DNA of 64,000 nt from Sabulicella rubraurantiaca (lineage in GTDB: Bacteria; Pseudomonadota; Alphaproteobacteria; Acetobacterales; Acetobacteraceae): the NCBI RefSeq assembly GCF_017355885.1, contig NZ_JAFEUU010000008.1, forward strand, positions 1-64,000. The letters are read 5' to 3'. Positions 8,794-17,129 of the stretch are shown here, piece after piece (the stretch's first letter is position 1; every line of letters starts with the position of its first letter). The translations under genes and the position numbers were made by a program. The notes beneath the pieces were generated by a model. That model worked only from the letters and a program-made list of their open reading frames with translations. It was not told where the DNA came from and made no database searches.

Positions 8794-9777
8794 ATGCAGC
8801 TTGATCGCCGCTCGACCCTTGCCCTCACGCTGGGCGGCCTCGCGATGCCCGCGCTGGCGCGGGCCCAGCGCGGTTCTGTCTGGCGGCCCACGCGGCCGAT
8901 ACGCCTCATCGTGGCTGCGTCGCCCGGCGGCTCCAACGACATCCTCGCCCGCATCATCGCCGAGCCGGCCGGGCAGCTCCTCGGCCAGCCGGTCGTCATC
9001 GAGAACCGCGCCGGCGCCGGCAGCGTCATCGGCAGCGAGGCGGCGGCGCGCGCACCGGCCGACGGCTACACGGTCCTGATGAACAGCTCGCTCGCCACCA
9101 TACCGGCGGTGGTGGCGAACGTGCCCTACGACACGCTCGGCGATTTCGACGGCGTGGCGGTGGCCGGCTTCTCGCCGCACCTGCTCGTGATCCATCCCGC
9201 CGTCCCGGCGCGCACGGCGCAGGAGTTCCTCGCGCTGCTCCGCGCCAGCCCCGGTCGGCTCAACTACTCCTCGGCCGGCCCGGGCAGCGGCCCGCACATC
9301 GGCGGCCTGGTGCTGATGGCGCGGATTAACGTGCAGGCCGAGACGGTTCACTACCGCGGCGGCGGGCCGAGCGTCGCGGCGCTGGTCTCGGGGGAGGCGC
9401 ATTTCGGCACGCCCACCATGGCGTCCGCGATCGGGCAGGTTCGCGGCGGCAGCCTGCGTGCGCTTGCGGTGCTGGCGGAGCAACGGAGCCCAGCCCTGCC
9501 GGACGTGCCGAGCGCCCCACAGGCGGGCATGCCGGGCGTGATCCACGAGGAGTTCTTCCCGATCGTCGCACCGAAGCGCACGCCGCCCGCTGCGCTTGAG
9601 GCGCTCGGCGATGCCTTCCGGCAGGCCATCCAGCAGACCGCTGCGCGGGTGAACGAGATGACGGGGGTGGCCGCGCGCCCCGGCTTCGAGACGAGCGCGC
9701 AGGTGATGGCGCTGGTCCGGGAGGGCATCGAGACCAACACGCGCCTCCTGCGTGCCGCGGGCGTGCAGCCGGAGTGA
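8794..9777 (+). CDS. Bug/TctC-family TTT substrate-binding protein
   Basis: Periplasmic receptor of the tripartite tricarboxylate transporter type, binding small carboxylates or similar molecules. It has a signal peptide (RRSTLALTLGGLAMPALARAQ), then the family marks PIRLIVAASPGGSNDILAR, VIENRAGAGSVIG, APADGYTV and a late VPSAPQAGMPGV. The 327-aa length is typical. ATG at 8794 is preferred to earlier in-frame starts because GGGGGA precedes it and the signal peptide begins there. There are no TctA/TctB permease genes nearby, as is common for this expanded family, so the ligand cannot be assigned. Confidence 0.93.
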   Translation: MQLDRRSTLALTLGGLAMPALARAQRGSVWRPTRPIRLIVAASPGGSNDILARIIAEPAGQLLGQPVVIENRAGAGSVIGSEAAARAPADGYTVLMNSSLATIPAVVANVPYDTLGDFDGVAVAGFSPHLLVIHPAVPARTAQEFLALLRASPGRLNYSSAGPGSGPHIGGLVLMARINVQAETVHYRGGGPSVAALVSGEAHFGTPTMASAIGQVRGGSLRALAVLAEQRSPALPDVPSAPQAGMPGVIHEEFFPIVAPKRTPPAALEALGDAFRQAIQQTAARVNEMTGVAARPGFETSAQVMALVREGIETNTRLLRAAGVQPE

Positions 9778-10376
9778 CGCGGCCGGACTGCGGGCGCCGC
9801 GGTCGTCCGCCGGGACATGCCGGCAGAGCCGCGATGCCGCCTCCTCGGCCAGGCGGCGCATGCCCTCCTGCTCCCTACGCAGCGTTCGCGCCGCTCCGGT
9901 CCAGGCCGGCCACGAGGAGACAATCAAGGAGCCCGCCCCGCCCGGTGTCGGACATAGAGCCGTGGCACTGGCCGAGGCGGCGAAGGCGCGCTTGCGTGGG
10001 CTGCCGCGAGCGACCGGTGCGGTCAATGATCAGGCCATCGCCAAGGCCGCCCCCGCTGATGGTCCGCTTTCCGCCCACACCAGACGTTCCGCAGATTACG
10101 AGACAGTCTTCAAGTTCGAAGCGGGCGGGAACAGGTTCTTCTGGCTCAAGCACGAGCCCGTGAAAGGGTGTTTTGACAGGGGCCTTAGGACAACGCTGGA
10201 GCCTAAAGGCCTATGGCTAACCCGGGGCCGGCGTTGGTCGCGGCCCTTTCCTCGTGGGAATAGGGTAATACCGCAGAGCGCAATCTCATCGGCGGACCAA
10301 CGGACGGTTCGACAGCCTGGGCTGTCTTTCATATGCGCAAGAAATCACAGGTGATCTTAATAGAAAAATTGCATAG
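9778..10376. other. Gene-poor stretch after the Bug gene
   Basis: About 600 bp with no recognisable protein on either strand. Open frames exist on both strands but show no family motifs, no good ribosome site, and atypical composition toward 10100-10350, where GC falls. It may be decayed insertion DNA. Nothing more specific can be supported. Confidence 0.5.
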
Positions 10377-10643
10377 TCAACGAAGTAGATGGCCGATCCA
10401 GAACATGATCATGAGTATTATAGAGAAAAATGCAGTCGCCACTAGCCAAACAAGAAGCCATTGTTCTCTGGAGATGGGGCGGTAGGCAGTACTTTTTTCT
10501 GAAGAAATAGCCATCAAAACGCCCGCGAGAACAGGGATCAGATACCAGGGCAGACCTGCATAACCTAGAAAAGCGGCCGCGACACAAGCTGCTGCATTCA
10601 TGGCAAGAACTGGCTTTATAGGCTTCAAATCAGCAAGACTCAT
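10377..10643 (-). CDS. Small membrane protein, hypothetical
   Basis: 88 aa with about three hydrophobic helices: KPVLAMNAAACVAAAFLGYA, LPWYLIPVLAGVLMAIS, and a longer one covering LLVWLVATAFFSIILMIMFW near the C-terminus. GGGAGA lies eight bases before the ATG, supporting the start. Its base composition is lower in GC than its neighbours, hinting at transfer or weak constraint. It sits alone in a gene-poor region. Not recognised; membrane location is inferred from hydrophobicity. Confidence 0.6.
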   Translation of the reverse strand: MSLADLKPIKPVLAMNAAACVAAAFLGYAGLPWYLIPVLAGVLMAISSEKSTAYRPISREQWLLVWLVATAFFSIILMIMFWIGHLLR

Positions 10644-11504
10644 CAGGCTCTCCCATCCTGTTCTGACTGTAGAGTGAAATGCCCTGCAGTGGCGAGACTT
10701 GATCCCCAGCAGAACGACCCGCGCCTCTTGCTTCCTGCATTGTGTTCCAATCGGTCAGGACCTCGTTCCGATAGCACACAGCAGTCACCCTGCCGATGAT
10801 GGCCGAGACACGGATCGGCGGCTTGTCCACGACGTGCGGTCAGGAGCCGGCCTGGCGAGCCAATTCAGGCCTGTGGGTCGGGAGTCCTGGGACCGCAAAC
10901 CATCCGATGGGCCGAGTCCTTGTCGATGCTGCATCGTTTACCGATTGCGGCCGGAAGCCATGGCCTTGTCGAGGAGCTGCCGCAACAAATGTTGGTGGCA
11001 AGTGGCCCGCAGGTGGAGCAGAGCGGCCAACTCCAGACATGAGAGGCCAATGGCCTCGCGCCGCGCCTGCTCGGGAGGTCGGATGGATCGCCTGCGCCTC
11101 TGCTCCCTAAAAATCGGGAACGGAAGATGCGAAGGCCACCCGACCAACGCTCGGCGAAAACGTGAGCCCGCCTGCGCTCATCGAAGCGACAGCGCAGCCA
11201 TGGAAGGGGCGAGCCACCGAACTCTACATCCAGAATTCACATGGACACTGGCCAAGAATATGGCCCAGGCCGCCGTCAACCACGCGGAATTCGGGATCTG
11301 CATCTTCCATCTCGATGCTTGGCCACTATATGGAGCACATCAGCTTTTATTGGTTTTAGTGCGCTCTTCCTGCTCCTGCCTGAGCGCCGGGCCCGCCCAT
11401 CCCAGAAGAAGATTGATCGGACGCGCAATCCTGTGCGGCCGCGACCTGCGCATGGATGTGGCGCCGATCCTCAGACGGCGTCGCCGAGAAAAAAGACGAC
11501 AAGC
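10644..11504. other. Gene-poor stretch with only weak small frames
   Basis: About 860 bp with no recognisable gene. The best frame is on the minus strand at 10938-11147 (69 codons). Its second half (EQARREAIGLSCLELAALL and on) has GC-rich third positions and could be helical, but it has no clear ribosome site or known family, so it is not called as a gene. The rest is low in coding signal. Confidence 0.45.
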
Positions 11505-11639
11505 ATGAACACGACTTACGTTCCGCGCGGCCTTCCCGCGCACAGCGGTACCACCACCACACCGTCAGCTACGCCGCGTCCTGGAACTGCGCTCTCGGCC
11601 GCCGAAATCCGCCAGATCGTCCTCGACATCCTGGGCTGA
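11505..11639 (+). CDS. Small hypothetical protein (44 aa)
   Basis: Starts MNTTYVPRGLPAH, has a Ser/Thr/Pro-rich middle and ends LSAAEIRQIVLDILG, which looks like a short amphipathic helix. The frame is open further upstream, but the start at 11505 gives a sensible product. It lies 46 bp before the DUF6481 gene on the same strand and may be transcribed with it. The ribosome site is weak (AAG only), so this is a tentative call. Confidence 0.4.
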   Translation: MNTTYVPRGLPAHSGTTTTPSATPRPGTALSAAEIRQIVLDILG

Positions 11640-11685
11640 TCTTGGCGTCCGACCGTTCAACAACCTAGGACAACACGAGGGCACG

Positions 11686-12087
11686 ATGCCTGGAACCAAG
11701 CGCGACGACTTCAACACAAGACGCGAAGCTGCAGGCCTCGCCCGCAGGGCGATGATCGAGCGTTTCCGTGCACAGCCAGGACCAAACGACCCAGCCGTGC
11801 AGGAGCGGCTTGCCGCACAGCGCGCGGCAGCCGAGGAGCGCGAGAAGCGTCGCGCCGAACGTCGTGCCGAAGCCGAGGCGCAGGCGGAGGCTGCCGCCAC
11901 GGAAGCCCGGCGGCTGAAGGCGGAGCAGGCGGTCCGCGAGGCCGAGACAGCGCGTCTCGCTACCGAAGAGGCTGCGCGGCAGGTGGAGGCCGAGCGCGAA
12001 GCAGCCGCGGCGGCCGTGACGCTTGCCGCTGAACAGAAAGCGAAGCGCGACGCCCGTTATGCCGCCCGTCAGGCGCGGCGTCGGTAG
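11686..12087 (+). CDS. DUF6481 family protein
   Basis: 133 aa, highly charged, almost wholly predicted coiled coil. It begins with a short FNTRREAAGLARRAMIERF segment, then PGPNDPAVQERLAAQRAA, then a long Ala/Glu/Arg helix ending AKRDARYAARQARRR. This order matches the DUF6481 proteins common in Alphaproteobacteria. GAGGG lies just before the ATG. Function is unknown; it is probably cytosolic and possibly nucleic-acid or envelope associated given the basic tail, but that is speculation. It is followed by a short DUF3606-like gene. Confidence 0.75.
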   Translation: MPGTKRDDFNTRREAAGLARRAMIERFRAQPGPNDPAVQERLAAQRAAAEEREKRRAERRAEAEAQAEAAATEARRLKAEQAVREAETARLATEEAARQVEAEREAAAAAVTLAAEQKAKRDARYAARQARRR

Positions 12088-12127
12088 CCGGGCACCAGTA
12101 CCATTACCCTTCCCGATGGAGTCTCCG

Positions 12128-12310
12128 ATGACACCCCTAGCAACCAATTCGGCACCGAAATCCGACACCCAACTCGAAGAGGATGTCGCGCAGATCGCGA
12201 AGCGGCACAGGATCTCCGTGGCCATTGTGCGAGAGATCATGAGGCGATCGGGGACGACAGACCGCTCCGTGATCGAACGCGAAATCACGAAGGGAAAAGC
12301 CCGCCGCTGA
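12128..12310 (+). CDS. Small DUF3606-like protein
   Basis: 60 aa. The C-terminal 45 residues (DVAQIAKRHRISVAIVREI, then TTDRSVIEREI) resemble the short helix-turn-helix-like fold of DUF3606, in which a Leu/Val-rich first helix is followed by an acidic-basic second one. ATG at 12128 is favoured over 12116 because GGAG lies six bases upstream of it. Co-oriented with and 40 bp after the DUF6481 gene. Function unknown. Confidence 0.5.
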   Translation: MTPLATNSAPKSDTQLEEDVAQIAKRHRISVAIVREIMRRSGTTDRSVIEREITKGKARR

Positions 12311-12669
12311 TGGTATGAGAGGCGTGGCGGATGCGGGTCCATTCGCATGCGTCGGCATGCATGTCCGCGCAAGATCATATCTGCTTCTAGGGGTCTCGGG
12401 CTCGCTGGCCACTATCGGTTCTCTGCCCTCCTGATCCTTCGTCTCGACCAGCAGCCCGACCGCCAGCAGCGCTGGCTCCAGCGCGGCTTAAGGCGTGAGT
12501 GACGTGATATTCGCTTATCTCGTAGACGAGGACGCGAAATACCGACGAAAATCGGCACTGAGGTTCAGCCCCCTGATGACGATAGACGTTCTCGCCGCAC
12601 GAACTTCCCCTGACCCAGGCGCCTTTGCGGCTGCCGGAAACCCAAATTCCCTAAAGCATCTGGAGGCTT
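12311..12669. other. Intergenic stretch with one doubtful small frame
   Basis: About 360 bp. A 60-codon frame from 12495 (GTG start) overlaps the next gene's start by eight bases, but it has no ribosome site and no recognisable content, so it is not called. No promoter or terminator could be placed. Confidence 0.45.
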
Positions 12670-13200
12670 ATGTCTGACATCGACCGTGTCTTCGCCCGCC
12701 TTGGTGGAGGAAAGATCGCCGGCACCGAACAGCGCGAAATCCTAAACGTTCCGCGCAAGGGCCATTCGGCTGGCAGCCGAGCCGTGGAGGTTGTGCGATT
12801 ACCAGCCAGACCCGTCAGTTCGAGCACGACTGGCGCTGATGGGAAGGGTTACAGGGCTCGTGCCCAGACATGGGACGACGGGTTTCCCGCCAAATCCAAG
12901 CATTTCTCACCGCAAGAGCCGGTTGAAGCTGAGACAAGGGAGGTGGTCGCTCACATTATGCCGATGTGGGCGCCGGCACCGACTGAACCTGAAAGCGAGC
13001 CAGTGCCGGCTGCTTCAAGCGAAGCGGTACAGCCCGCTCCGTCCTCAATAACGCCATACCCCAAGCGACAGTCTGCTAAGCGGCGCGTCGCCGACCCATT
13101 TGACGCACACGACGGCGGAGCGAATTGCCTGCGCTGCGGCTATGCCATTGAGGCTGCGCGCGATCGGCGCGGACTGATGACCTGCGCGAAGTGCGGATAG
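12670..13200 (+). CDS. Hypothetical protein with C-terminal zinc-ribbon-like Cys pairs
   Basis: 176 aa, not recognised. The N-terminus MSDIDRVFARLGG looks structured, residues 30-145 are Pro/Ala/Ser/Glu-rich and probably disordered, and the last 30 residues hold CLRCGY and CAKCG pairs separated by about 19 residues, the spacing of a rubredoxin-like zinc ribbon. The protein ends on the second pair. GGAGG precedes the ATG by a few bases. A role in binding nucleic acid or protein through the ribbon is plausible but inferred. Confidence 0.65.
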   Translation: MSDIDRVFARLGGGKIAGTEQREILNVPRKGHSAGSRAVEVVRLPARPVSSSTTGADGKGYRARAQTWDDGFPAKSKHFSPQEPVEAETREVVAHIMPMWAPAPTEPESEPVPAASSEAVQPAPSSITPYPKRQSAKRRVADPFDAHDGGANCLRCGYAIEAARDRRGLMTCAKCG

Positions 13201-13464
13201 CCTGCTGCCCATGACGTGCAAGCGGCGTCCCGGAAGGGGCTGAGCGGCCTTCCGCCGAAGCAGCCCAGATTGTGCCTGAAGGAGCGAAGCGGCTGCCTCC
13301 AGCGGTGTGCTGGCGCAGCGCTGACACTTGGCAGGAGTGAGAAGAACCGCGTCGGTAGACCGGCTTGCCGTCAGGGTGCCCCGCGCGTCCGGAGCGCCTG
13401 TCCGCCGCAGATAGCTGTTCCCCTTTGGTTGGCGGGCCATCCCATGAGGAGCCGCCAGACTGTG

Positions 13465-13804
13465 CGGCGCTAAGCCTCTCACAGAGCCAGTCAGCGAAGA
13501 CGGCCAGCAATGGACCACCCGTAAGCCGTGCCTCGTACTGCAACATAAAGTGCCGGCGAGTTGGCCTGAGGGTTGGATGCACAATAGCCAGACGGCTGCC
13601 TAAAGGGTCGGGTCCAGGGAGGCCCTCAATGGCGATCGCGAGACCGAGATCGGCTGCCGCCGCTTCATGTGTCAGGCTGGCGCTTTCAAAGGTGCTACCG
13701 CCCTGAACCGGCACGGCGCTGAAGCCGGCGTCGTCTAGCCAGTGCCGCTAATCCTCCGGGCGTGGCCGCATGTGAAGCGGGGGCACGCGCGCAACATCAA
13801 CCAG
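13465..13804 (-). pseudogene. C-terminal remnant of a LysR-type (GcvA-like) regulator
   Basis: Translating the minus strand gives PPLHMRPRPED*RHWLDDAGF, then FESASLTHEAAAADLGLAIA and FADWLCERL: the order and spacing of the LysR effector-binding domain from mid-domain to C-terminus. An in-frame TAG at 13748-13750 stands where a Trp is usual. The DNA-binding half is absent. The remnant joins a kinase-like fragment in the same frame near 13805, so it is the product of a deletion or rearrangement rather than a simple stop mutation. Confidence 0.65.
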
Positions 13805-13993
13805 CGTCATCTCGTCTAGCACCTCTGCCGCCGGGGTGCCGGCAGCGAAGACGGCGCGGGTCATGCGCGCCTCGTGCTGGGTGAGCTGCTGTGGGACGCC
13901 GGGCTTGAACAGCTTCACGACCTGACCGGGAACCCAGGCGTGGACGTCCGAGAACTTGCCTTCGCCAATCCTCTCTCCGGGGGAGCGCAGCAT
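13805..13993 (-). pseudogene. N-terminal remnant of a phosphotransferase/kinase-like protein
   Basis: About 60 codons: GERIGEGKFSDVHAW is a glycine-rich nucleotide loop, VVKLFKPG carries the expected ATP-binding Lys, and LTQHEARMTRAVFAAGTPA matches the next helix of aminoglycoside-phosphotransferase-like kinases. The rest of the kinase, including the catalytic loop, is missing. Near 13805 the frame runs on into LysR-type sequence and ends at TAG 13748. The start at 13993 is plausible (MLRSPGERIG). Confidence 0.6.
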
Positions 13994-14129
13994 TGCCTGT
14001 CCTCAGCCGCGAGAAGCAAACATCGGTCCGTGTAGCGGTGCTTCCGGCGGATTCAGTCGTGGTGCGTAAAGGGACGCGCTGCCTCGGTGCTCGTTTGTGT
14101 CTGTGCGCGGAAAGACCTTTGGCCGTCCG

Positions 14130-14873
14130 TCAGCGGCCCACAAAAATGGCAGGCCGCCGCTCCGCACTGGCGCGCACACCTTCGCGGAAGTCCTCCGTAT
14201 CGCGAAGCTTCATCTGCTCGGTGCGCTCATGTTCCATGGCCGCGCGAACTCGCTCGACGAGGCCGCGCCGCATCGTTGCCCGGGTCGCGGCCAAACCAAG
14301 CGGCGAACACTCTGCAATTTCGGCAGCCAAGGCCATCGCAGCTTGGCGCACTTCGTCCTGTGCCACGAGCTTCTGCGCCAAGCCCATCGCAACCGCCTCT
14401 TCTCCCGCGAAGCGTCGGCCTGTGTAGAACATGAGATTGGCGTTGGGCGCGCCGACTGACTCAGGCAAGGTGACCGTCAGCCCAAAGCCGGGATGGAAGC
14501 CGATCCGGGCGAAGTTGGCCGAGAAGCGGCCCTCCGGGCAGGTCACTCGGAAATCCGCGGACATGGCGAGACCTAAGCCTCCGCCGATCGCAGGGCCCTG
14601 CACGGCCGCCACAATCGGCTTTCGGTGGCTGAAGATTCGCAGTGCCTGGTCGTAGATGTTCGGCCCTTTGGAGGGGCCGTTGGAAAAATTCGCCCCGGCA
14701 CAGAAGGCCTTTCCACGAGCCCCCAGGACCACCGCTCGCACCGAACTATCACCATCGAAGGCGTCGAGTGTGTCAGCGATATCCTTGATCAGCTCGTAGT
14801 CGAAGAAATTCGAGGGAGGGCGGTTGATCTCGACAATCCCGACCATCCCTTCCCGGGAGATCTCAATATCCAC
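14130..14873 (-). CDS. Enoyl-CoA hydratase/isomerase family protein
   Basis: A crotonase-fold enzyme acting on an acyl-CoA thioester. 247 aa with the oxyanion-hole segments AFCAGANFS and VQGPAIGGGLGLAMSADFRV, and FARIGFHPGFGLTVTLPESVG after them. The second catalytic acid of classical hydratases (Glu in the GxE position) seems replaced in this GFHPGFG stretch, so hydration is not certain; an isomerase or hydrolase role is possible. GTG start at 14873 with AAGGGG before it. It begins 14 bp after caiB on the same strand, so the two are co-transcribed and probably act on the same CoA ester. Confidence 0.88.
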   Translation of the reverse strand: MDIEISREGMVGIVEINRPPSNFFDYELIKDIADTLDAFDGDSSVRAVVLGARGKAFCAGANFSNGPSKGPNIYDQALRIFSHRKPIVAAVQGPAIGGGLGLAMSADFRVTCPEGRFSANFARIGFHPGFGLTVTLPESVGAPNANLMFYTGRRFAGEEAVAMGLAQKLVAQDEVRQAAMALAAEIAECSPLGLAATRATMRRGLVERVRAAMEHERTEQMKLRDTEDFREGVRASAERRPAIFVGR

Positions 14874-14887
14874 GTTTCTGTCCCCTT

Positions 14888-16108
14888 CTACTGGGCGGAT
14901 GCCCGTCCGATCACGCCTTGCTCGTCGAGTTCCTGGATCTCCGCCGAGGACAAGCCAAGCCGGGAGGAGAGAATCTCCTCTGTGTGTTCACCGAGGTCAG
15001 CCGATGGCACTGCGCGCGTCTTCGCGGCGCCATGGAACACGATCGGGTTGTTGGGCACGACCAGTCGCCCAAACTCCGGATGATCAATCCACTCCAGCAT
15101 CCCGCGCTGGTGCATGTGCGGATCATTGGCGACCTCGACCAAGTCTCGAACTGGCGCAGATGGGACCTTGTGGCGGCGCAGGATCTCCATTGCCTCGTCG
15201 CGTCCAAGCTTTGACGACCATTCCTCGATCAGGCGGTCCGTCTCCTCCAGGTTCCGAACGCGCGCAGCCTTGCTCGAAAATCTTGGATCGTCCCGAAGAT
15301 CCTGCCGGCCCATCGCGGCCAGCAGATTGTTCCAATGATTGTCCTTGACCGCGATGATCGAGACGAAGCCGTCTTTGGCGGGGTATACGTTGTAGGGCGC
15401 GGCAGCCAGTCCACCATGCCGGTTTCCCGTGCGTGGAGGCACCTGACCGTTCTCGTACAAAAAGGAAAGATTGGAGGCAAAGGCCGGAAAGACGACCTCC
15501 TGCATCGCGACTTCCACAAGGCGGCCAACACCGGTGAACTGACGCTCGTAGAGGACGCTGACGACGCCGGCATAGAGGTGAATGCCACTCAGGAAATCGA
15601 CCAGTGCGGGACCCGCCTTCACTGGCGGACCATCGGGAAATCCCGTGACACTCATGAGGCCTGACGCGGCCTGTACCGTCACGTCCATCGCCAGATTGTC
15701 CTTGTCCGGACCGCTGAGTCCGTATCCTGAACCTGAGGCGTAGATCAGTCTTGGATTGATTTGGCGCATCGCCTCCCACCCCAAGCCGAACTTGTCCATC
15801 ACCCCGGGAGCGAAGTTCTCGAGCAGAACGTCCGCGTCCTTGACCAGTCGCCGGACGATCTCCTGTCCCTTGGGCGATTTGATATTGAGGGCGATGCACT
15901 TCTTGTGGCCATTCAGCATGGCGAAAGGTGCGGCTGCCACTGGACCGATCGAGCGCCGCTGCCGGACGGGTTCACCAGCCAATGGCTCGATCTTGATGAC
16001 CGTCGCCCCAGCCATTGCCATGAGATAGGTGGCGTAGGGGCCTTGATAGACCTGCCCAAAGTCAATGACCGTCACGCCGTCCAGCGGCCGGTGCTTGTCT
16101 ATCTCCAT
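14888..16108 (-). CDS. CaiB/BaiF family CoA-transferase (family III)
   Basis: Moves CoA between carboxylic acids in the cytosol, activating a substrate for the neighbouring crotonases. 406 aa. The N-terminal LDGVTVIDFGQVYQGPYATYL and KIEPLAGEPVRQ are family marks; NLAMDVTVQAASG holds the Asp that serves as catalytic nucleophile in formyl-CoA transferase. FARLV-type C-terminal elements (DHPEFGRLVVPNNPI) are present. The upstream in-frame start at 16153 is TTG, so ATG 16108, with GGGGGAAAG twelve bases before, is preferred. Upstream motifs at 16205-16238 may bind the IclR regulator. Confidence 0.92.
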   Translation of the reverse strand: MEIDKHRPLDGVTVIDFGQVYQGPYATYLMAMAGATVIKIEPLAGEPVRQRRSIGPVAAAPFAMLNGHKKCIALNIKSPKGQEIVRRLVKDADVLLENFAPGVMDKFGLGWEAMRQINPRLIYASGSGYGLSGPDKDNLAMDVTVQAASGLMSVTGFPDGPPVKAGPALVDFLSGIHLYAGVVSVLYERQFTGVGRLVEVAMQEVVFPAFASNLSFLYENGQVPPRTGNRHGGLAAAPYNVYPAKDGFVSIIAVKDNHWNNLLAAMGRQDLRDDPRFSSKAARVRNLEETDRLIEEWSSKLGRDEAMEILRRHKVPSAPVRDLVEVANDPHMHQRGMLEWIDHPEFGRLVVPNNPIVFHGAAKTRAVPSADLGEHTEEILSSRLGLSSAEIQELDEQGVIGRASAQ

Positions 16109-16204
16109 CTGGCCGATCTTTCCCCCAGGGGCGGCACGCGTCAGCCCCGGCAAATTGTCCGTTGGACCCGATCCTGCCGCAGCCGCGCAGGCAAGGCCAC
16201 CGCA

Positions 16205-16238
16205 TTCACATATGAGACTTTATTTTCACAGACGTGAA
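16205..16238. promoter_or_regulatory. Candidate IclR-type operator upstream of caiB
   Basis: Contains TTCACATATGA (16205-16215) and the inverted repeat TTCAC-agac-GTGAA (16225-16238), which overlaps the iclR stop. A similar TTCATATATG/TTTCATATGAAA set lies in the divergent promoter at 17026-17056. Shared motifs around both transcription units suggest one regulator, but no binding evidence exists. Confidence 0.45.
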
Positions 16239-17008
16239 TTTAATCCAAGATGGACGTCGCCGCAGTCGCGCTCAAAAAAGCGCTCAAACCCACTGCGCAA
16301 AATCTGCAGGATTGCCTCCTTCTTCTCGGTCAGGCGCACGACGGGCCCGCCCACTCCGATCGCAAGGACGCGGCCATGGCGTCGTTCGGGTATCAGCATG
16401 CCGATCACGCCAGCACCCTCGGTCACCGTGTGCTGAGACATGACATACCCGTCGGTGCGGATCTGGCGAATGATCTCCATGAGTTCGCCAAGGTCCGTCT
16501 TTCTCCCTTCCGGTGGCGTCTCGGCATTAATCCGCCGCACCAGCTGCTCGACCTCCTCATCGCTGCGAGAGCTGAGAATGAGCCATCCCAGGCCAGAGCG
16601 GGCGAGGGGACGAATGGTGCCAGGTTTGATGCTGAGGCGGATGGCATGCGGTGATGGCACGGTGTGGATGTACTGCATGTACAGATCACTTTGTGTGCCG
16701 ATGCTGACAGTCTCTCCCGTGCTTTCAACGACGTAATCCACCAGAGCGATGATGTGGGTACCGAACATCGAGTTCTTCACCCATGCCCCGAGGCCATGGA
16801 TCCGCATCGTCGGCATGTAAGTTCGCGTATAGCGGTCGTAATCAAGGTACCCGAGCTGCATCAGTGTCTTCAGAAGGACTGAGGTGCTGGATGGAGGGTA
16901 ATCAAATCTCGTGGAGATCTCTTTGAGGCTCAGGGGCCGCTCTACAGCATCGAAGTGTTCAAGCACTTCGAGTACACGCCGGGCCGTCTTGATCGTCTCG
17001 CCGCTCAT
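16226..17008 (-). CDS. IclR family transcriptional regulator
   Basis: 260 aa. The N-terminal winged helix (about residues 5-65) holds LSLKEISTRFDYPPSSTSVLL as the helix-turn-helix; the effector-binding domain runs from about residue 75, with RPLARSGLGWLILS, DGYVMSQHTVTEGAGVIGMLI and IGVGGPVVRLTEKKEAI as family landmarks. GAGGAGGTCCTC precedes the ATG, an unusually strong ribosome site. It lies between caiB-crotonase (same strand) and the crotonase-Bug pair (divergent), so it most likely senses an acid or CoA ester of this pathway. Confidence 0.93.
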   Translation of the reverse strand: MSGETIKTARRVLEVLEHFDAVERPLSLKEISTRFDYPPSSTSVLLKTLMQLGYLDYDRYTRTYMPTMRIHGLGAWVKNSMFGTHIIALVDYVVESTGETVSIGTQSDLYMQYIHTVPSPHAIRLSIKPGTIRPLARSGLGWLILSSRSDEEVEQLVRRINAETPPEGRKTDLGELMEIIRQIRTDGYVMSQHTVTEGAGVIGMLIPERRHGRVLAIGVGGPVVRLTEKKEAILQILRSGFERFFERDCGDVHLGLNSRL

Positions 17009-17025
17009 GAGGACCTCCTCATAAG

Positions 17026-17056
17026 TTCATATATGCGAAAAAGATTTCATATGAAA
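17026..17056. promoter_or_regulatory. Candidate IclR operator in the divergent promoter
   Basis: TTTCATATGAAA (17045-17056) is a perfect 12-bp palindrome, and TTCATATATGCGAA (17026-17039) is a degenerate version one helical turn away. Both are AT-rich islands in GC-rich DNA between the iclR start (17008) and the crotonase start (17130), where an autoregulating IclR protein would bind. Confidence 0.5.
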
Positions 17057-17129
17057 GAAGAGACTTTGGCGCGCCTTACGCCCGGTGTACCAAGGCTCAG
17101 GGCAAGGAAACGCGCGAAAGGAAACGCCT

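Noticed and set aside
8701-10026. Upstream continuation of the IS5 N-terminal frame on the minus strand, open to 10026
   Set aside because: It overlaps the Bug gene in antisense and has no recognisable content upstream of the transposase start near 8700.
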